Notes: generated from the sequence alone by a model not told the origin. A stretch of DNA of 64,000 bases from Magicicada septendecula (GCA_034769895.1 CM068370.1:34671747-34735746); one strand, 5' to 3'; positions 12,091-24,200 are shown, numbered from the stretch's first letter. Made by a program: numbers and translations.

Positions 12091-13600
12091 AATTTGTAAA
12101 ACGATTAATATGATTGTCTTTTAATTTGTAGTACTTTGTAATATGATTGCGATATGCATGTATGATGCGAATATTATTTGGTAACAGAGATATTATTACA
12201 CAGACAAGTGGTATCGGATATAAAATATTTTTAATTTACTTAGGACCGTATAAAACGAGAACAGAAACCACTGAAAATAAAACCAAATTACAAAATATTA
12301 AATATAATACTTAACATAAATTCAGAAGAGTACACTTTGGTGTTGTTTTGATTGTGCTGTTTGTGACTTTAGCAGTTTTTATTTAATGTTGAGGAAACAA
12401 CGCCGTTTGACCTTTCAGTTAAATTAATATCACTCTGCCCTTTATTTGCTGTGATTTTTTGTTTACTCGATAAATTACCTTTACGTACAGACCAACACTC
12501 TTTGAGGTTTTATTATAAAAGTGATCTTTTCTTATGTTGTTATTTCATAGCGCTCTGTCGATTTTGCTTTGTTGTAGGATACGCTTTCAAACACCAAGTT
12601 TTTGTTGTACTTACACTATTTTTCTTCATTACACGCTTTTGTTCTTTAATCTATTTTTATCTTTATATTTTTATAAGCTCTTGTTCAGCACATTTTTTTT
12701 TCTCTTTGGTTGTCTTGTGTTGTTTCTGCACACACTTTTCTCCCCCTTTTTTAAAAATCTTTTTTCTTTCCGATGTCACGTACGATCCTCAAAATGAGAT
12801 TATTCTATTTATCAGAATCCAAATCCGGAATCAATTTAGTGCTTTTGAAGGCGGTGTTATTTCTTCATCTACACAGGTACTCCTTATTTACGGGTACTCC
12901 TTATTTATTTGCGCACCTTATAGGTACTCGTATGGGCGCAAAAAGGACTTGCACCGCTGCTGCTGGACAATTAGATGTTTTCATGTAATGCCTTCCCAAA
13001 ACTAAATAACGAATTCCTTCTTCTTCTTCTTTTTCTCCTTCTCCCTCTCTTTCCTTCCTTCTTTCCTCTTCATCCTCCTCATCCTTCTTCTTATTCTTCT
13101 TTTTGTCATCCTTTGAGCTTCAAGCCTTGCGACCTGCTACGGGCTTCATATTACAATAGTTGGGGTAACTACCTCTTTCTACCAGCGTTCCAATATCTTT
13201 GGGCTGATACTGTAACATCTTGTTTGATAAGCGACTATAAGAAATCCGCTCACAAACATTTCCAGTTGCACGAATACTCCAATATCTTTTCGCTCAAATT
13301 TCAAAAAATACTAAAAATACTAGCTGATGAGATCTCTGATAATAGACGCTTAAGAATGTTCGTTGAAGATAGCTCTGAGATAATTTTATGGCGTAAACTG
13401 TTCACGGAATAAACTCCGTAAACCACCGATTATTTTACGTTGTGTTTATGAATGGATATTTTTGGTGGTTCGTCCACACTTGTCCATTTAGTCTAAATCT
13501 CGGCTATTATTTTAGGTTTTTTTCGTCGGGTTTAGCCCACATCTTGTGTGTAAAATGTGGTTTGCCCCAAGAATAGAGTACGATTCCTCATATATACATC
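12091..13600. other. Pyrimidine-rich host DNA, no supported gene
   Basis: Frames of 184 and 145 codons occur (12451-13005, 12975-13412) but consist mostly of F, L, S and C from T- and TTC-rich DNA, without any domain. A polypyrimidine tract runs at about 13015-13105. I do not call a gene. Confidence 0.5.
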
Positions 13601-13601
13601 T

Positions 13602-13638
13602 GGTGTGTGTGTGTGTGTGCGCGCGCGCGCGCGCGCGC
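13602..13638. repeat. (TG)n(CG)n alternating purine-pyrimidine tract
   Basis: About 18 bases of TG repeat run straight into about 20 bases of CG repeat. Alternating CG/TG tracts of this length are classical Z-DNA-forming sequences. An unbroken CG run is also unusual in AT-rich DNA. Confidence 0.85.
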
Positions 13639-13639
13639 C

Positions 13640-14131
13640 GGAGCGCATACGTATGTTTATGTGTATGTATGAATAATATTGCTTTTGAGATATTAGATGC
13701 TTATCAGATGACGAACAACGAAATTCGTGGGAAGATCCATTTCTTCTTATTCGTCACATGGATGTACCCTCGTGAAGACCCAGAATATTTTGTAACACAC
13801 ATACACAAAATTACCGGCAATTCAAGCGAGGATGTTATACGTGTATGACGGGAGAAGCGTGTCATAAATCATGGACGATGTCACGCCGTCGAACCGACTT
13901 CTGCGGAAATGAAATTCTTTGTAGTGCAACCTTTCTACGTGAATGATATATTGCTCGGCTTTGGACGCTACGAGTGAAACTGTCCGTATAGAAGCGGCGA
14001 TGCCACACTGACAAATTGTGTAATCACGGCAGTAAACACGCAGGCGCGCCGCGAATGTAACGTTGGTGATATGAAAAACATGAGCAGCTCTCCTGCGTTC
14101 TGTGCAGACATGTAGTGGCACTTAGAAAATT
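13640..14131. other. No gene seen
   Basis: Overlapping frames on both strands (13546-13848, minus 13822-14216) show no recognisable domain. I see nothing else. Confidence 0.4.
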
Positions 14132-15045
14132 GTTGCACACCACTATATAAAAATTTCGGTATGGAGAACCATACAAGACTTTCATGTTCTAAATTTATAT
14201 TTAAAATTACTTTCAAAATGAAAAATTTCGATAGAAACTAGTTCCTTCTACAGCCTTAACCACAGTACTGTGGTCATTAACGTATACCACCTCACGTTAG
14301 CGCACTCGATTTTCACTGATGATGGCAGTCGATGGGACTGCCGAAACGTCTGGTTTTGCAGAAAACATTGGACCACAGCCAAACAGCCCGGGAAGGAATT
14401 TTAACAACAAACTACTTCTTTGTTGCTGATAACGTAGTACACATATAAAAAATTATCCCCTCCCTGTTCAACTATCACTTTCATTTATAGAAAATTACCC
14501 ATTCCCCCTTCAACTACCATTTTTATTTATACATGTTTCATCTACCTTTCTACAGTGAATTATTATGACCTTTTTGTCAGGATACTTTATTTATCAAAAT
14601 TAAGTGCTTTACTCTTGTTAAAACATAAAACGTTGCAGGTAAACTACCCCTTTCCCTTAACCGATCTTCACCAAAATCAATAAGCCTCGAGTTCTCTACA
14701 ACTCATGGATATATGCAGCTAATTATTTGATTCTGTTTGAATTTTCGGAAGTTATCGTTCGCCATAGAAAAAATTCTACATAGACAGACAGACCCACACA
14801 CACAGACACTTTTCGAAAAATGATTTTTCTTCATGTTTTGGGGGTAGTACAATCAGAATCAACCCTTATCTCGAACATTATTTTTTTTTCGCCATCACCA
14901 TACTTCTATTTCCTTATGGAACATGGAAGTAATATTCCGATCAGCGCTTTCAAGCTTCGCAGCTCAGCTAATCGGAATGCTTTTCTATAGTGGTGTGCAA
15001 CAGTGTTAATTCTGTTTGTGATTATAACCACTAACACAACTTTAT
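14132..15045 (+). repeat. Dispersed repeat, copy B, bounded by inverted ends
   Basis: The core, 14157-14939, is the second copy of the 11326-12090 repeat. It contains the same CTGATGA (14316-14322), GGCAG/CTGCC stem and GAAAC (14343-14347). This copy is bounded by ttgcacaccactata at about 14133 and by its reverse complement at about 14985-15003, followed by the gattataaccactaacacaac end also found inverted at 10254. It may be a composite of two nested elements. Confidence 0.65.
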
Positions 15046-15194
15046 TAATTAAACTTAGAAAATTGTTGAATATCCTGCATTATCAAGACTATGATTAAGT
15101 GAGTTTCTTCCGATCAAATGTAACTACGGTATCTAATAACGTTAACTGAAATATCCAATAAAGCACGAGGTAATTTAAAAATAGTACTTACCCT

Positions 15195-15320
15195 ATCCAA
15201 TAAAGCAGTTAGTTTAAAGTAAAGTAAACTTTAAAGTTTACTAAAAGCGTAAACTATAGTTTACGTTAGTTTAATATAAACTAAAGTTTACTTTAGTTTA
15301 ATGTAAACTAAAGTAAACTT
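15195..15320. repeat. Palindromic GTTTAC/GTAAAC cluster
   Basis: About a dozen copies of agtttac and its complement gtaaact alternate within 125 bp, for example aagtaaactttaaagttta. Many local hairpins are possible. It looks like expansion of a small palindrome; no function is evident. Confidence 0.6.
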
Positions 15321-16030
15321 GGTTCGTTAGGAGAAACTAAGTACGCAAAACCATTACATTACTTCTATGCTAAGTATGTAAGCATATTCCTTTCTTTATT
15401 TCTTACTTCATTCGTTCCTCATTCCTTCGTCGCCTCATACTTCGTTTATTTGCCATCTCGTCTTCTCGTTCCTTCGTGCCTTCGTTCCATCATTTCCTTA
15501 TTTGTTCACCGTTTCTTCATTCCTTCGTTCTCATTGTTTTTTGTCGCTTCTTCCCTTCGTTCTTTCGTCATTTTGTTTATTCGTTTGTCCTTCCTTTACC
15601 CCGCAGTTCCTTCTGTTCTTATTTCCTTAGTTCCTACGTTTCTACTTTGTTTTTTCCTTCGTTTGTTCGATTGATTACCTCTTAACCTTCTGTTCATTTA
15701 TTCAGTGGGTTTATATTTCTTCTTTCCTTATTCCTCCGTTCCTTGGATCACTCGTTCATAACATCCTGGTTTTTACGATGTTTAAAAGTTATGAAAACAA
15801 AATTTGATACAACAGCCTGAATAGGCTATAATTCTGATAGTGTTACCCTTTGTAGGCTATTATAAATTACGGATGTGTATTTTTTTATAAATGTATAGTA
15901 TGATATAAATATATGATTTATAAAAATATGAATACAATCAAAAATTATTCAGCCTGGTGTAAATACTCCTTACGAGCATTAAAACAAAATATATTGCGAT
16001 ACATTAAAAATTGTTGACGGTGCGGAATTT
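15321..16030. other. TTCCTTCGTT-type pyrimidine-rich DNA, then AT-rich DNA
   Basis: About 15395-15745 is an imperfect repeat of TTCNTTCGTT-like words and generates two spurious 70-codon frames. From 15760 to 16030 the DNA is AT-rich with no signal, leading into the satellite. Confidence 0.5.
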
Positions 16031-17671
16031 TGCCTAGCATTGAAGGCAAAATGGGCGCAGTGGCCGAGCCTGTACTCTACTGTTAATCGTTTCGCGGAAC
16101 TACTGTCTGATAAATGGACGGTGATGCGACGTATTGCCTAGCATTGAAGGCAAAGTGGGCGCAGTGGCCGAGCTTGTACTCTACTGTTCATCGTTTCGCG
16201 GAACTACTGTCTGATAAATGGACGGTGATGCGACGTATCGCCTAGCATTGAAGGCAAAATGGACGCAGTGGCCGAGCCTGTACTCTACTGTTCATCGTTT
16301 CGCGGAACTACTGTCTGATAAATGGACGGTGATGCGACGTATTGTGTAGCATTGGAGGCAAAATGGGAGCAGTGGCCGAGCCTGTACTCTACTGTTCATC
16401 GTTTCGCGGAACTACTGTCTGATAAATGGACGGTGATGCGACGTACCGCCTAGCATTGAAGGCAAAATGGACGCAGTGGCCGAGCCTGTAATCTACTGTT
16501 CATTTTTTCGCGGAACTACTGTCTGATAAATGGACGGTGATGCGACGTATTGCCTAGCATTGAAGGCAAAGTGGGCGCAGTGGCCGAGCTTGTAATCTAC
16601 TGTTCATCGTTTCGCGGAACTACTGTCTGATAAATGGACGGTGATGCGACGTATTGCGTAGAATTGAAGGCAAAGTGGGCGCAGTGGCCGAGCTTGTACT
16701 CTACTGTTCATCGTTTCGCGGAACTACTGTCTGATAAATGGACGGTGATGCGACGTATTGCCTAGCATTGAAGGCAAAGTGGGCGCAGTGGCCGAGCTTG
16801 TAATCTACTGTTCATCGTTTCGCGGAACTACTGTCTGATAAATGGACAGTGATGCGACGTATTGCCTAGCATTGAAGGCAAAGTGGGCGCAGTGGCCGAG
16901 CTTGTACTCTACTGTTCATCGTTTCGCGGAACTACTGTCTGATAAATGGACGGTGATGCGACGTATTGCCTAGCATTGAAGGCAAAGTGGGCGCAGTGGC
17001 CGAGCTTGTACTCTACTGTTCATCGTTTCGCGGAACTACTGTCTGATAAATGGACGGTGATGCGACGTATCGCCTAGCATTGAAGGCAAAATGGACGCAG
17101 TGGCCGAGCCTGTAATCTACTGTTCATCTTTTCGCGGAACTACTGTCTGATAAATGGACGGTGATGCGACGTATTGCCTAGAATTGAAGGCAAAGTGGGC
17201 GCAGTGGCCGAGCTTGTAATCTACTGTTCATCGTTTCGCGGAACTACTGTCTGATAAATGGACGGTGATGCGACGTATTGCGTAGCATTGAAGGCAAAGT
17301 GGGCGCAGTAGCCGAGCTTGTACTCTACTGTTCATCGTTTCGCGGAACTACTGTCTGATAAATGGACGGTGATGCGACGTATTGCCTAGCATTGAAGGCA
17401 AAATGGGAGCAGTGGCCGAGCTTGTACTCTACTGTTCATCGTTTCGCGGAACTACTGTCTGATAAATGGACGGTGATGCGACGTATTGCGTAGCATTGAA
17501 GGCAAAATGGACGCAGTGGCCGAGCCTGCAATCTACTGTTCATCGTTTCGCGGAACTACTGTCTGATAAATGGACGGTGATGAGACGTATTGCGTAGCAT
17601 TGAAGGCAAAGTGGGCGCAGTGGCCGAGCCTGTAATCTACTGTTCATCGTTTCGAGGAACTACTGTCTGAT
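16031..17671. repeat. 104-bp satellite array, left part
   Basis: About 16 head-to-tail units of 104 bp; for instance the word gtgatgcgac recurs at 16121, 16225 and 16329. A typical unit runs from tgcctagcattgaaggcaaa through cgcagtggccgag and ctactgttcatcg to tggacggtgatgcgacgta. Variant bases differ between units. The array is cut at 17671 by the Polinton and resumes at 42427. Its last kilobase has the same unit order as about 45469-46486. Confidence 0.95.
17666..17671. repeat. Left target-site duplication TCTGAT
   Basis: The six bases immediately before the left terminus are TCTGAT, and the same six follow the right terminus at 42427-42432. Uninterrupted satellite units read actgTCTGATaaatgg. 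A 6-bp duplication is characteristic of Polinton/Maverick integrase. Confidence 0.95.
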
Positions 17672-18382
17672 AGTAGGGGTATTATGAGAGTTCTAACGCG
17701 GAAGTGACGTCATCCCCCCGCCCCGCCCCCCGCCCCCGCCCATTTTGGCGGGAAATTTGAAAATGGTGGTGGTGGGGGTGGTGTTGGGTGTTGACTTCCG
17801 GTGTGGGTGTAGAGGTGGGGGGTAGTGGTGGGGGTAATGGTGTGTTGTGGTTGGTCGTCGGCTGTGTGGTGGTGGTTGTTGTCGTCGTTGATTGGGCGGG
17901 TCGTCGTCCATGTTGGAAAATTGCGACGTTGTCGGTTGTTGCTGGAAAATTGCGGCGTTGTCGAGTTGTGCGGTGTGTTGTGTCGGCGGCGGCCATGTTG
18001 GAAAATCATCGATGTGTGCTGGTTAAGCGTCGTCATGGCCGCGGCCATAGATTGGTCGACGGCGGCCATGTTGGAAAAATCGTCGTCAGCATGTGCTGGT
18101 TAAGCGTCGTCATGGCTTGGCCACGGCTTGGCCGCGGCTCGGCCGTAGATTGGTCGACGTGTGTCGTGTTTAGATTTGAGTTGTCGGGTAAAGCGTCGTC
18201 ATGGCTCGGGCGTAGATTGGTCGACGTGTGGGGTCGGCGGCCATGTTGGAAAAGCGTCGACTTTGAACCTCTATGTCGTTCATCTCCTTTGAGGTTAGAG
18301 AAATAAATATATGTGTGCTGCGTCCCTCGACGCATAATTGAAAACCAAATTCACTTGTAAAATTTGTATATCGTGCATCCAT
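17672..18382 (+). repeat. Left terminal inverted repeat (about 711 bp)
   Basis: Reverse complement of 41627-42426. The outer end has GTGACGTCAT, then a run of C blocks at 17717-17739, then GT-rich DNA. Further in, the word GGCCATGTTGGAAAA (or a close variant) repeats at about 17920, 17990, 18066 and 18240, mixed with gcgtcgtcatggc words. The open frames crossing it in both strands are by-products of this repeat structure. Confidence 0.95.
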
Positions 18383-18591
18383 CGGTTAAGCGTCGACCAT
18401 GTTGTCGCACGTGTATAGGTTTGTAATTTCTTGTGTGTATAATTGAAATCACTTCACTTGTAAAAATTGTGTAACACATATCATGCATGGAAAAAGGATA
18501 GTTGAAAATAAATACTTAAGCATTGGAAAAAATGTACATGTATATTGTAAACAAAAAATACATAGAATAATATATACAACAAAATATATAC

Positions 18592-18643
<52 letters not shown>

Positions 18644-18878
18644 AATTTAAACGAATATATATATACAATAAATATATACAAATCAACAAATAAATACATT
18701 GCAAAAAAATATAATAAATAAATGAATGAATTATTAAAAAATAATAAATAAATATATATACAATAATACTTGTTGTGCACAGCCATCTGTAACAGAAAAA
18801 ATATAAACAATATTAGTGAAATATGGTTAAAACTATTAGGTTGGATTAAAATAACGTTTATGAGCACTGTAACATACC
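18383..18878. other. Left subterminal region, no gene
   Basis: AT-rich. The motif cacttgtaaaa(a)ttgt at about 18440-18470 is the inverted form of the subterminal repeats at the right end. A possible intron donor, gtatgt, lies just after the RING stop codon on the minus strand, with a possible acceptor ttctgttacag at about 18790, so the RING transcript may have a spliced 3' UTR. An (AC)n tract lies at 18595-18638. Confidence 0.5.
18595..18638. repeat. (AC)22 microsatellite
   Basis: An uninterrupted AC dinucleotide run in the AT-rich left end of the Polinton, downstream of the RING gene. Confidence 0.95.
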
Positions 18879-20721
18879 TTAAATATGCATACGTGCATAG
18901 AAGGTCCGCGTCGGCTTGCCGAATGCATATAGCCGACAATGCGGACATCTAGGTGGAGCCCCCTCCAACGCCACCGTCTGAAACCAGTTCAGGATACACC
19001 GATAGTGATAGGCGTGTCCACACGCCAAACCGAGGAGCCTCTGTCCGTCGTTGTAATCCTCCATACATATACTACACGAGGTATGGGGCACTATACCCTG
19101 GACAGGACAGAGTTCTCCTCGGTGCCAACACCATGTCGGTAAGTTCCTGCGCATAAGAAGCCTCATCGTCGTTGGCTCACTGTGTATCCTGGGTTCAACT
19201 GTTTCAAGAATGTCAAATAAGACCGGTGCTTCTTCTGGAGGGGGTCTTATACGGGGATCCCTCTGCAACTGCAGCGGCAGAAGGTGCATATGTTGAGGCT
19301 GTGGTTGCGGTTGCGGCTGCGGTTGCGGCTGAGGCTGCGGTTGAGGTTGTGGCTGAGGTTGCTGCTGAGGCTGCGGTTGTGGCTGCGGTTGCGGCTGAGG
19401 CTGTGGGTGAGGCTGTGGTTGAGGCGGCGATGGTGACTGTGGATGCTGCGGCTGAGGCTGTGGTTGAGGCGGTGGTGGTGACTGCGGTGGTGTAAGTGGC
19501 AGCGATGATCTAGACTGTACCGGTTGAGGCACCGACTGTGGTTGCGGCTGAATGTCACTGTGGACAAAAAAAAATTAGACATAAAAATCATGTACGGTCG
19601 TGAAATAAAAGAAAGTATGTTCGCATAAGAAGAAGACTTACATAGTTACATCGATAACCGGCAGCGATGACTCGTAATCTTCATCGCTATCGTCTTCTGT
19701 ATCATCGTTGTAATCCATTGAATCATCATCGTTCAACACCACCGTTGAGATATCACTGTTGTTACCGTCGCACTCCATGATGTTTTCATTATTGCTGAAA
19801 AAAAAGTACAAATTTAAAACCAGATGTAAACGCAATAGTAAAAGTGAATGTTAATGAAAACGGACGTACCGACTCGTGCCGGGTTGTGGAGATGGGGTCC
19901 GGGGCCGCAGCAGGTAGACCCCTCTCTGCACAGGATCTAGTCCTTCAGCATCGCTGAAAAGAAAAGAATAAATTGAACACCAGATGTAAAAGTGATAGTA
20001 CAAGAGATTTGTAATGACAACGAACGTACCGACTCGTGCTGGGTTGTGGAACTGCAGCAGCAGATGGTTCGCCAGCATCACTGAAAAAAAAATTATAAAT
20101 TGAACACCAGAGGTAAACGCAATAGTACAAGAGATTGTTATTGAAAACGGACTTACCGAGTTAGACGTGCGAGCTCCATTATAGCACAGTGTAACCGCTG
20201 CGTAATATGCGGAGATATGGGGGGACCCGTAGCAGCAGCGGGTGGAGGTGGACCATCAGCATCACTGAAAAAAAAGTATAAATTGAACACAGGAGGTAAA
20301 CGCAATAATACAAGTGAATGTTAATGAAAACGGACTTACCGACTCGAGCTGAGTTGTGGAGAAATGCTCCCCAGCAATGCACGACGTAACCGTTGTGAAC
20401 TATACGTAGCAGCAGCAGGTGGAGGTGGACCATCAGCATCACTGAAAAAAAAAAGTATAAATTGAACACAGGAGGTAAACGCAATAATACAAGAGAATGT
20501 TAATGAAAAAGGACTTACCGACTCGAGCTGAGTTGTGGAGAAATGCTCCCCAGCAATGCACGACGTAACCGTTGTGAACTATAAAAAAAAACAGTAAGTC
20601 AGCCGAATGGAATATTCTGTTTGTACACATTAAATAAAGAAAAAATATATTGTATTTACCGTCGTACTCGTTGCTCCTCCGGCAGTCGTTTATTCACTTT
20701 GTTATTGTTGTTGTTGTTCAT
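18879..20721 (-). CDS. Spliced RING-H2 protein, eight coding exons, 432 aa predicted
   Basis: Coding exons on the minus strand: 20721-20660, 20578-20519, 20441-20340, 20264-20157, 20080-20030, 19953-19870, 19794-19642 and 19557-18879. Every intron is about 70-90 bases, begins GTAAGT, GTACGT or GTAAAT, ends in a T-run plus AG, and is in phase 2. The exon lengths sum to 1299 bases, exactly 433 codons with one terminal stop. Exons 2 and 3 share a 20-residue block, and exons 3-6 each begin with a DA(D/G/E)G-like block, so they are tandem duplicates. Exon 7 is acidic (SDEDYESS). Exon 8 has a PQ repeat and ends in a RING-H2 finger (CSICMEDY, then ACGHAYHYRCILNWF, then CPHCR), implying E3 ubiquitin ligase activity. 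The substrate is unknown. The splicing is inferred from sequence. Confidence 0.75.
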
Positions 20722-20774
20722 TCTGTAAAACGTAATGAAAATTGTAAAATAATAATTAGGTAAAGAACATAATG

Positions 20775-20776
<2 letters not shown>

Positions 20777-20834
<58 letters not shown>
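20777..20834. repeat. (GT)29 microsatellite
   Basis: An uninterrupted GT dinucleotide run. By the proposed gene model it lies in the 5' UTR intron of the RING gene. Confidence 0.95.
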
Positions 20835-20837
<3 letters not shown>

Positions 20838-20856
20838 GCTGAACATCAACGTAAGT

Positions 20857-20917
20857 ACTTACATGCAAGATGTGAAACAAACTGTATCGACAAAACAAGA
20901 GACTTATATATATATAT
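20857..20917 (-). promoter_or_regulatory. Predicted promoter and noncoding first exon of the RING gene
   Basis: On the minus strand a TATATATATAAG box lies at 20917-20904. About 25-30 bases further is a short leader ending at 20863 in front of a strong donor GTAAGT (20862-20857). A matching acceptor ttttacag lies just before the ATG at 20721. This suggests a noncoding first exon and an intron spanning the (GT)n tract. Inferred only. Confidence 0.5.
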
Positions 20918-21287
20918 GGATATTCTCGACGGGAGTCTGCTACAGACAGAGTCCCCCCACCCTCACACACGCTGCGAGGTCAGACAACATCTTGTTTAAA
21001 ATTAAACGCATATTCCCCCTCCCTCGCAAAGCTCTCGTCGATTACATCACCAAAGACTGGCGTCCTGTTTCACAAGGTTAAACAAATTTATGTACACATG
21101 AATAAGACCCCCTACCATCACAACGTTCACACGTGTACATAGCGTGTGAATGTCTCAGCGGGAATCGATTACATCCTGTATCACAAATTAACTGTCGCCG
21201 TCTAGTCGTCTACCCCCCTACCCCAGTGATGCTTTATCGAATATAGTACTTTTTATACATGAAATACGAGTTTATTCTTACCGTTAT
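20918..21287. other. Intergenic region downstream of PolB
   Basis: Contains C-rich blocks and two copies of a word, tcctgtttcacaaggttaa (about 21063) and catcctgtatcacaaattaa (about 21172). The word recurs as catcctgtttcgcagggtta at about 37959 near the other end of the element. No gene is seen. The 100-codon plus frame here starts in the GT repeat and is not supported. Confidence 0.5.
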
Positions 21288-24200
21288 TTACTGGTCCGTG
21301 TACCTCTGTCTCTTCGTGTTAGGACCAGCAGCGTCGTCGGGTAGCGCACGTTTACGCGTTCTGAAGTGTCCGTACGCGAGTGTAGTTACACCGTCGTCCA
21401 GTACGTACCTCTTATCGTCATAAGGTGACAGGGAAAGCTTTGTTACACGTTGCGTGTACAGCTTATGACGATCGCTTCGTATACACTCGGCAGAGGTGAA
21501 AACCGTACGACTGTCGAAAAGACACTCGCTGTACAATCGATGTCGTAACCTTTTTTTTATTGCTGTCCTTGGTACACCTTTCGCCACCTTTTTGTCGGTG
21601 CGGTCGGACAACAGGAGCGAGTAACATTTTGCTCTGAGTCCGACGAATTCCCTGATGGGTTTCCCATTGGTCTCATCCTTGAACTTCCCCACGACTTTTT
21701 TGTTGTCGTCGCAATGACAAGGATGATCCGTGGGATAGTCCGACGTGTCGAAAAGGTGGAGATCCTCTTTCATATCCGTGTACACGTCGTCAGTCTGTAT
21801 GCTGTAAAGCAAACTGTCCGTGTCAGTCATTAGTAATGTCAATCGTTGACCGTACTTGGCGACAGCGTACCGATAATGAAAATCGTACATTATCAATTTG
21901 CTGACATCGAGTACTGTGAAGCCGACGTACACCGGACGGCAAAGGAATATCGTTCTGTTTCGTAAGGCCAGTCCGACCAAGTCATCGGTGTAGCGGATCA
22001 TACGCTTTAGCCGTGGATTGGAAACCAGTTTCTGCAGCCGTCGTTCGTTAGAGACTAGTTGGAAGTCTATTCGTTTCCTCACATTCTCCAGCGATTTGCC
22101 ATAGACGGCGTTGACCATCAGTTTGAAAAAATCCTTTTCAAAACTGTTGGTGGCTGCTGCTCTCTTTTGCGTGTTGAAATCGATAAACGGTTTCAACCAC
22201 GCTCTCTGTTTAAAACTCAACACCCTATGGATCGCTTTCAATTCTAAACCAAGACTCAGATAAAACTTTAAATTTCGAAAATGGAGAACGTATTTTTGCT
22301 TGTCGTCCAAAGTTGTCAGCAACTTGGGAACGGACGACGAAGGCGTTTCCGATCCTCTATACCCTTTTGTATAGTGTAGTCGCGTGTGCAGTCGTCGAGA
22401 GTACGGTGAAAGTATGTCGGGATTGACGCAGGAACGGACGGGGGCCAGCGGATAATCGGAGTGAAGGTCATGAAGTTTAGATGGATAGTGTAGGTCGACC
22501 TCAAGTATGTAGCCCATGTCACTGTCATCACTCAGAGTACGTACGTCTAGTGAGTCGATCTCGTTACGATTGAGCCATCTAAAGTCGCCGTAAGGGAGCG
22601 GCTGTGACATGGCTGCACCGTAAAGGTTGTTGCAGTCGGTGTACAATATGAAAGAGGTCGGCTTTGAAGCATCATACTGATCAGCGATTAGCGGGTTGTT
22701 GGCCTTGGCATAGCGGTTGGGTACCATGCTAACGCCACCGCGAACGGATGATTCGATAAAAAGATGCTGATCTATATCCTTCAACAGTTCCAGTCGCACA
22801 CCGGTCATCTTTAACATCGCGTGCCAAGCAACGCCGGGAAGCGAGTAAAGATGAGCCGGATCAATCTGGTAGTACCGTATGGCCATCTCACGAAACGCCT
22901 CGAAGACGTCAGCCAGCAGCAGTACATCTGTTTTAAGATAAAGATCGTGATAATCGCCCAGCGTGCGGATTCCGAAAGTCTGCCACACATTCTGTGCATG
23001 TGCGTAATCTTCGTCCAACACGGGCGTTTCACTCAGCCTATTGAAAAAGTGTTCGCGTGCGGGCAGACGTGTTTCGTCGAACTTCTCGCTACCCGTCATG
23101 TAATCGTAAGGGTACACCCCCTTACGTAAGAGTAGCTCGAAGTGTTCTTCGAAACATTGCTTTGTTAAAGCGAAATCCGCACCGCTCGCGCGCAAGTTTC
23201 CAACAAGTGTATCCAAGGACGTGTTCAAAAATTGTAACGTGTCTACGAAACGCAGGGCACCCAACGTGACTGATACGAAGCGTTCACTAGTGGTAGCGAT
23301 ACAAGTGAGAGTTTCATCATCGTATTTACCCAACCCTTGTATCAAGTGATGTGCGTCGTAACCTCGTAAGTTATGGAAAAAGACGGGAATATGTTGGGCA
23401 GTCTTGCAGTTGAGGTTACATACGTTGTGAGCTGCGCCAAGGTATCGTCCATTCAGATGACAATGGTTGCGCACCTTGTCGTCATCGGTCAGTGGGTTTT
23501 CACAGAGATGGCATACGACGGCATTCGTGAAAGATAATATGTCACTATCACTCATAGTCATGGGGACATTGGTACGCATGATCGTGTACAGTTCATGCTC
23601 TTCAACGATTAGTCTATCGAGAAAGGTTTCTATCACGTTCTCACCGCGATAAACGACCTGAGGTTTGAAAATATTGCGTTCGTGGTCGACTATGAGGTAT
23701 GAGAAACCTGAAGGAAGATGTAACGACTCCGTTGTGGTGGACGATGTGTGCGGAGGAGCGTCGCAACGATGACAAGGCACAATGAACGATTCAAAGTCTG
23801 CATATATAGCGAAAGGGACTTTTTGACAGTAAGTGTAATTTCTGAAGTACATAACCTTCTCCTTCTCTTTCGTTGGTAAACGAATTCTCTGTTCGCCGTA
23901 CGGTGAACAATGGGGGACGTGTTCGGTAAGGAGTCGTTCTTCACAGAACCTGTGCAAGCAGTAATTACAATAGAAAGAACGGCCGTTGTGTTTGGTTAGT
24001 GAAGAGAATAAGCGACTTGTATTTTTTATTAAACAGTAATGTTTTCGATCGACAGTGGTAAGAAGTAATAGATTAACGTGATGTTGTCTGCCGTTGGAAG
24101 GTGTTATTCTTAACGGGTAAATTTCATCTTCTTCGTAACCGAAAACATTTATGGAAACGTCAGTATTGTCTCGTTCAAACTTCACAATGTCGCATAGACG

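Noticed and set aside
12451..13412. 184- and 145-codon plus frames
   Set aside because: Composition is dominated by F, L, S and C with no domain, and the DNA is T- and TTC-rich. Stop codons are rare in such DNA by chance.
16031..17671. tRNA-like word in each satellite unit (gcagtggccgagc, resembling a tRNA-Leu/Ser A box)
   Set aside because: There is no matching B box (GGTTCGANTCC) at the right distance and no cloverleaf can be drawn by eye. A very old tRNA-derived origin is possible but not supported.
17682..18382. Open frames of 90-170 codons on both strands of the left TIR
   Set aside because: They are low-complexity (P, T, H or V, G, W rich), overlap one another on both strands, and are mirrored exactly in the other TIR. 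They come from GT- and C-rich repeat DNA rather than from a gene.
18481..18948. 155-codon minus frame with a long CV repeat
   Set aside because: It reads through the (AC)n microsatellite, is otherwise F, I and Y from AT-rich DNA, and overlaps the end of the RING gene.
19172..19495. Plus frame of A, V and E repeats opposite the RING gene
   Set aside because: Antisense shadow of the PQ repeat of exon 8.
20656..20970. Minus frame with a poly(TH) run
   Set aside because: It is the (GT)n microsatellite read in one frame. Only its end coincides with the first coding exon of the RING gene, which is called separately.
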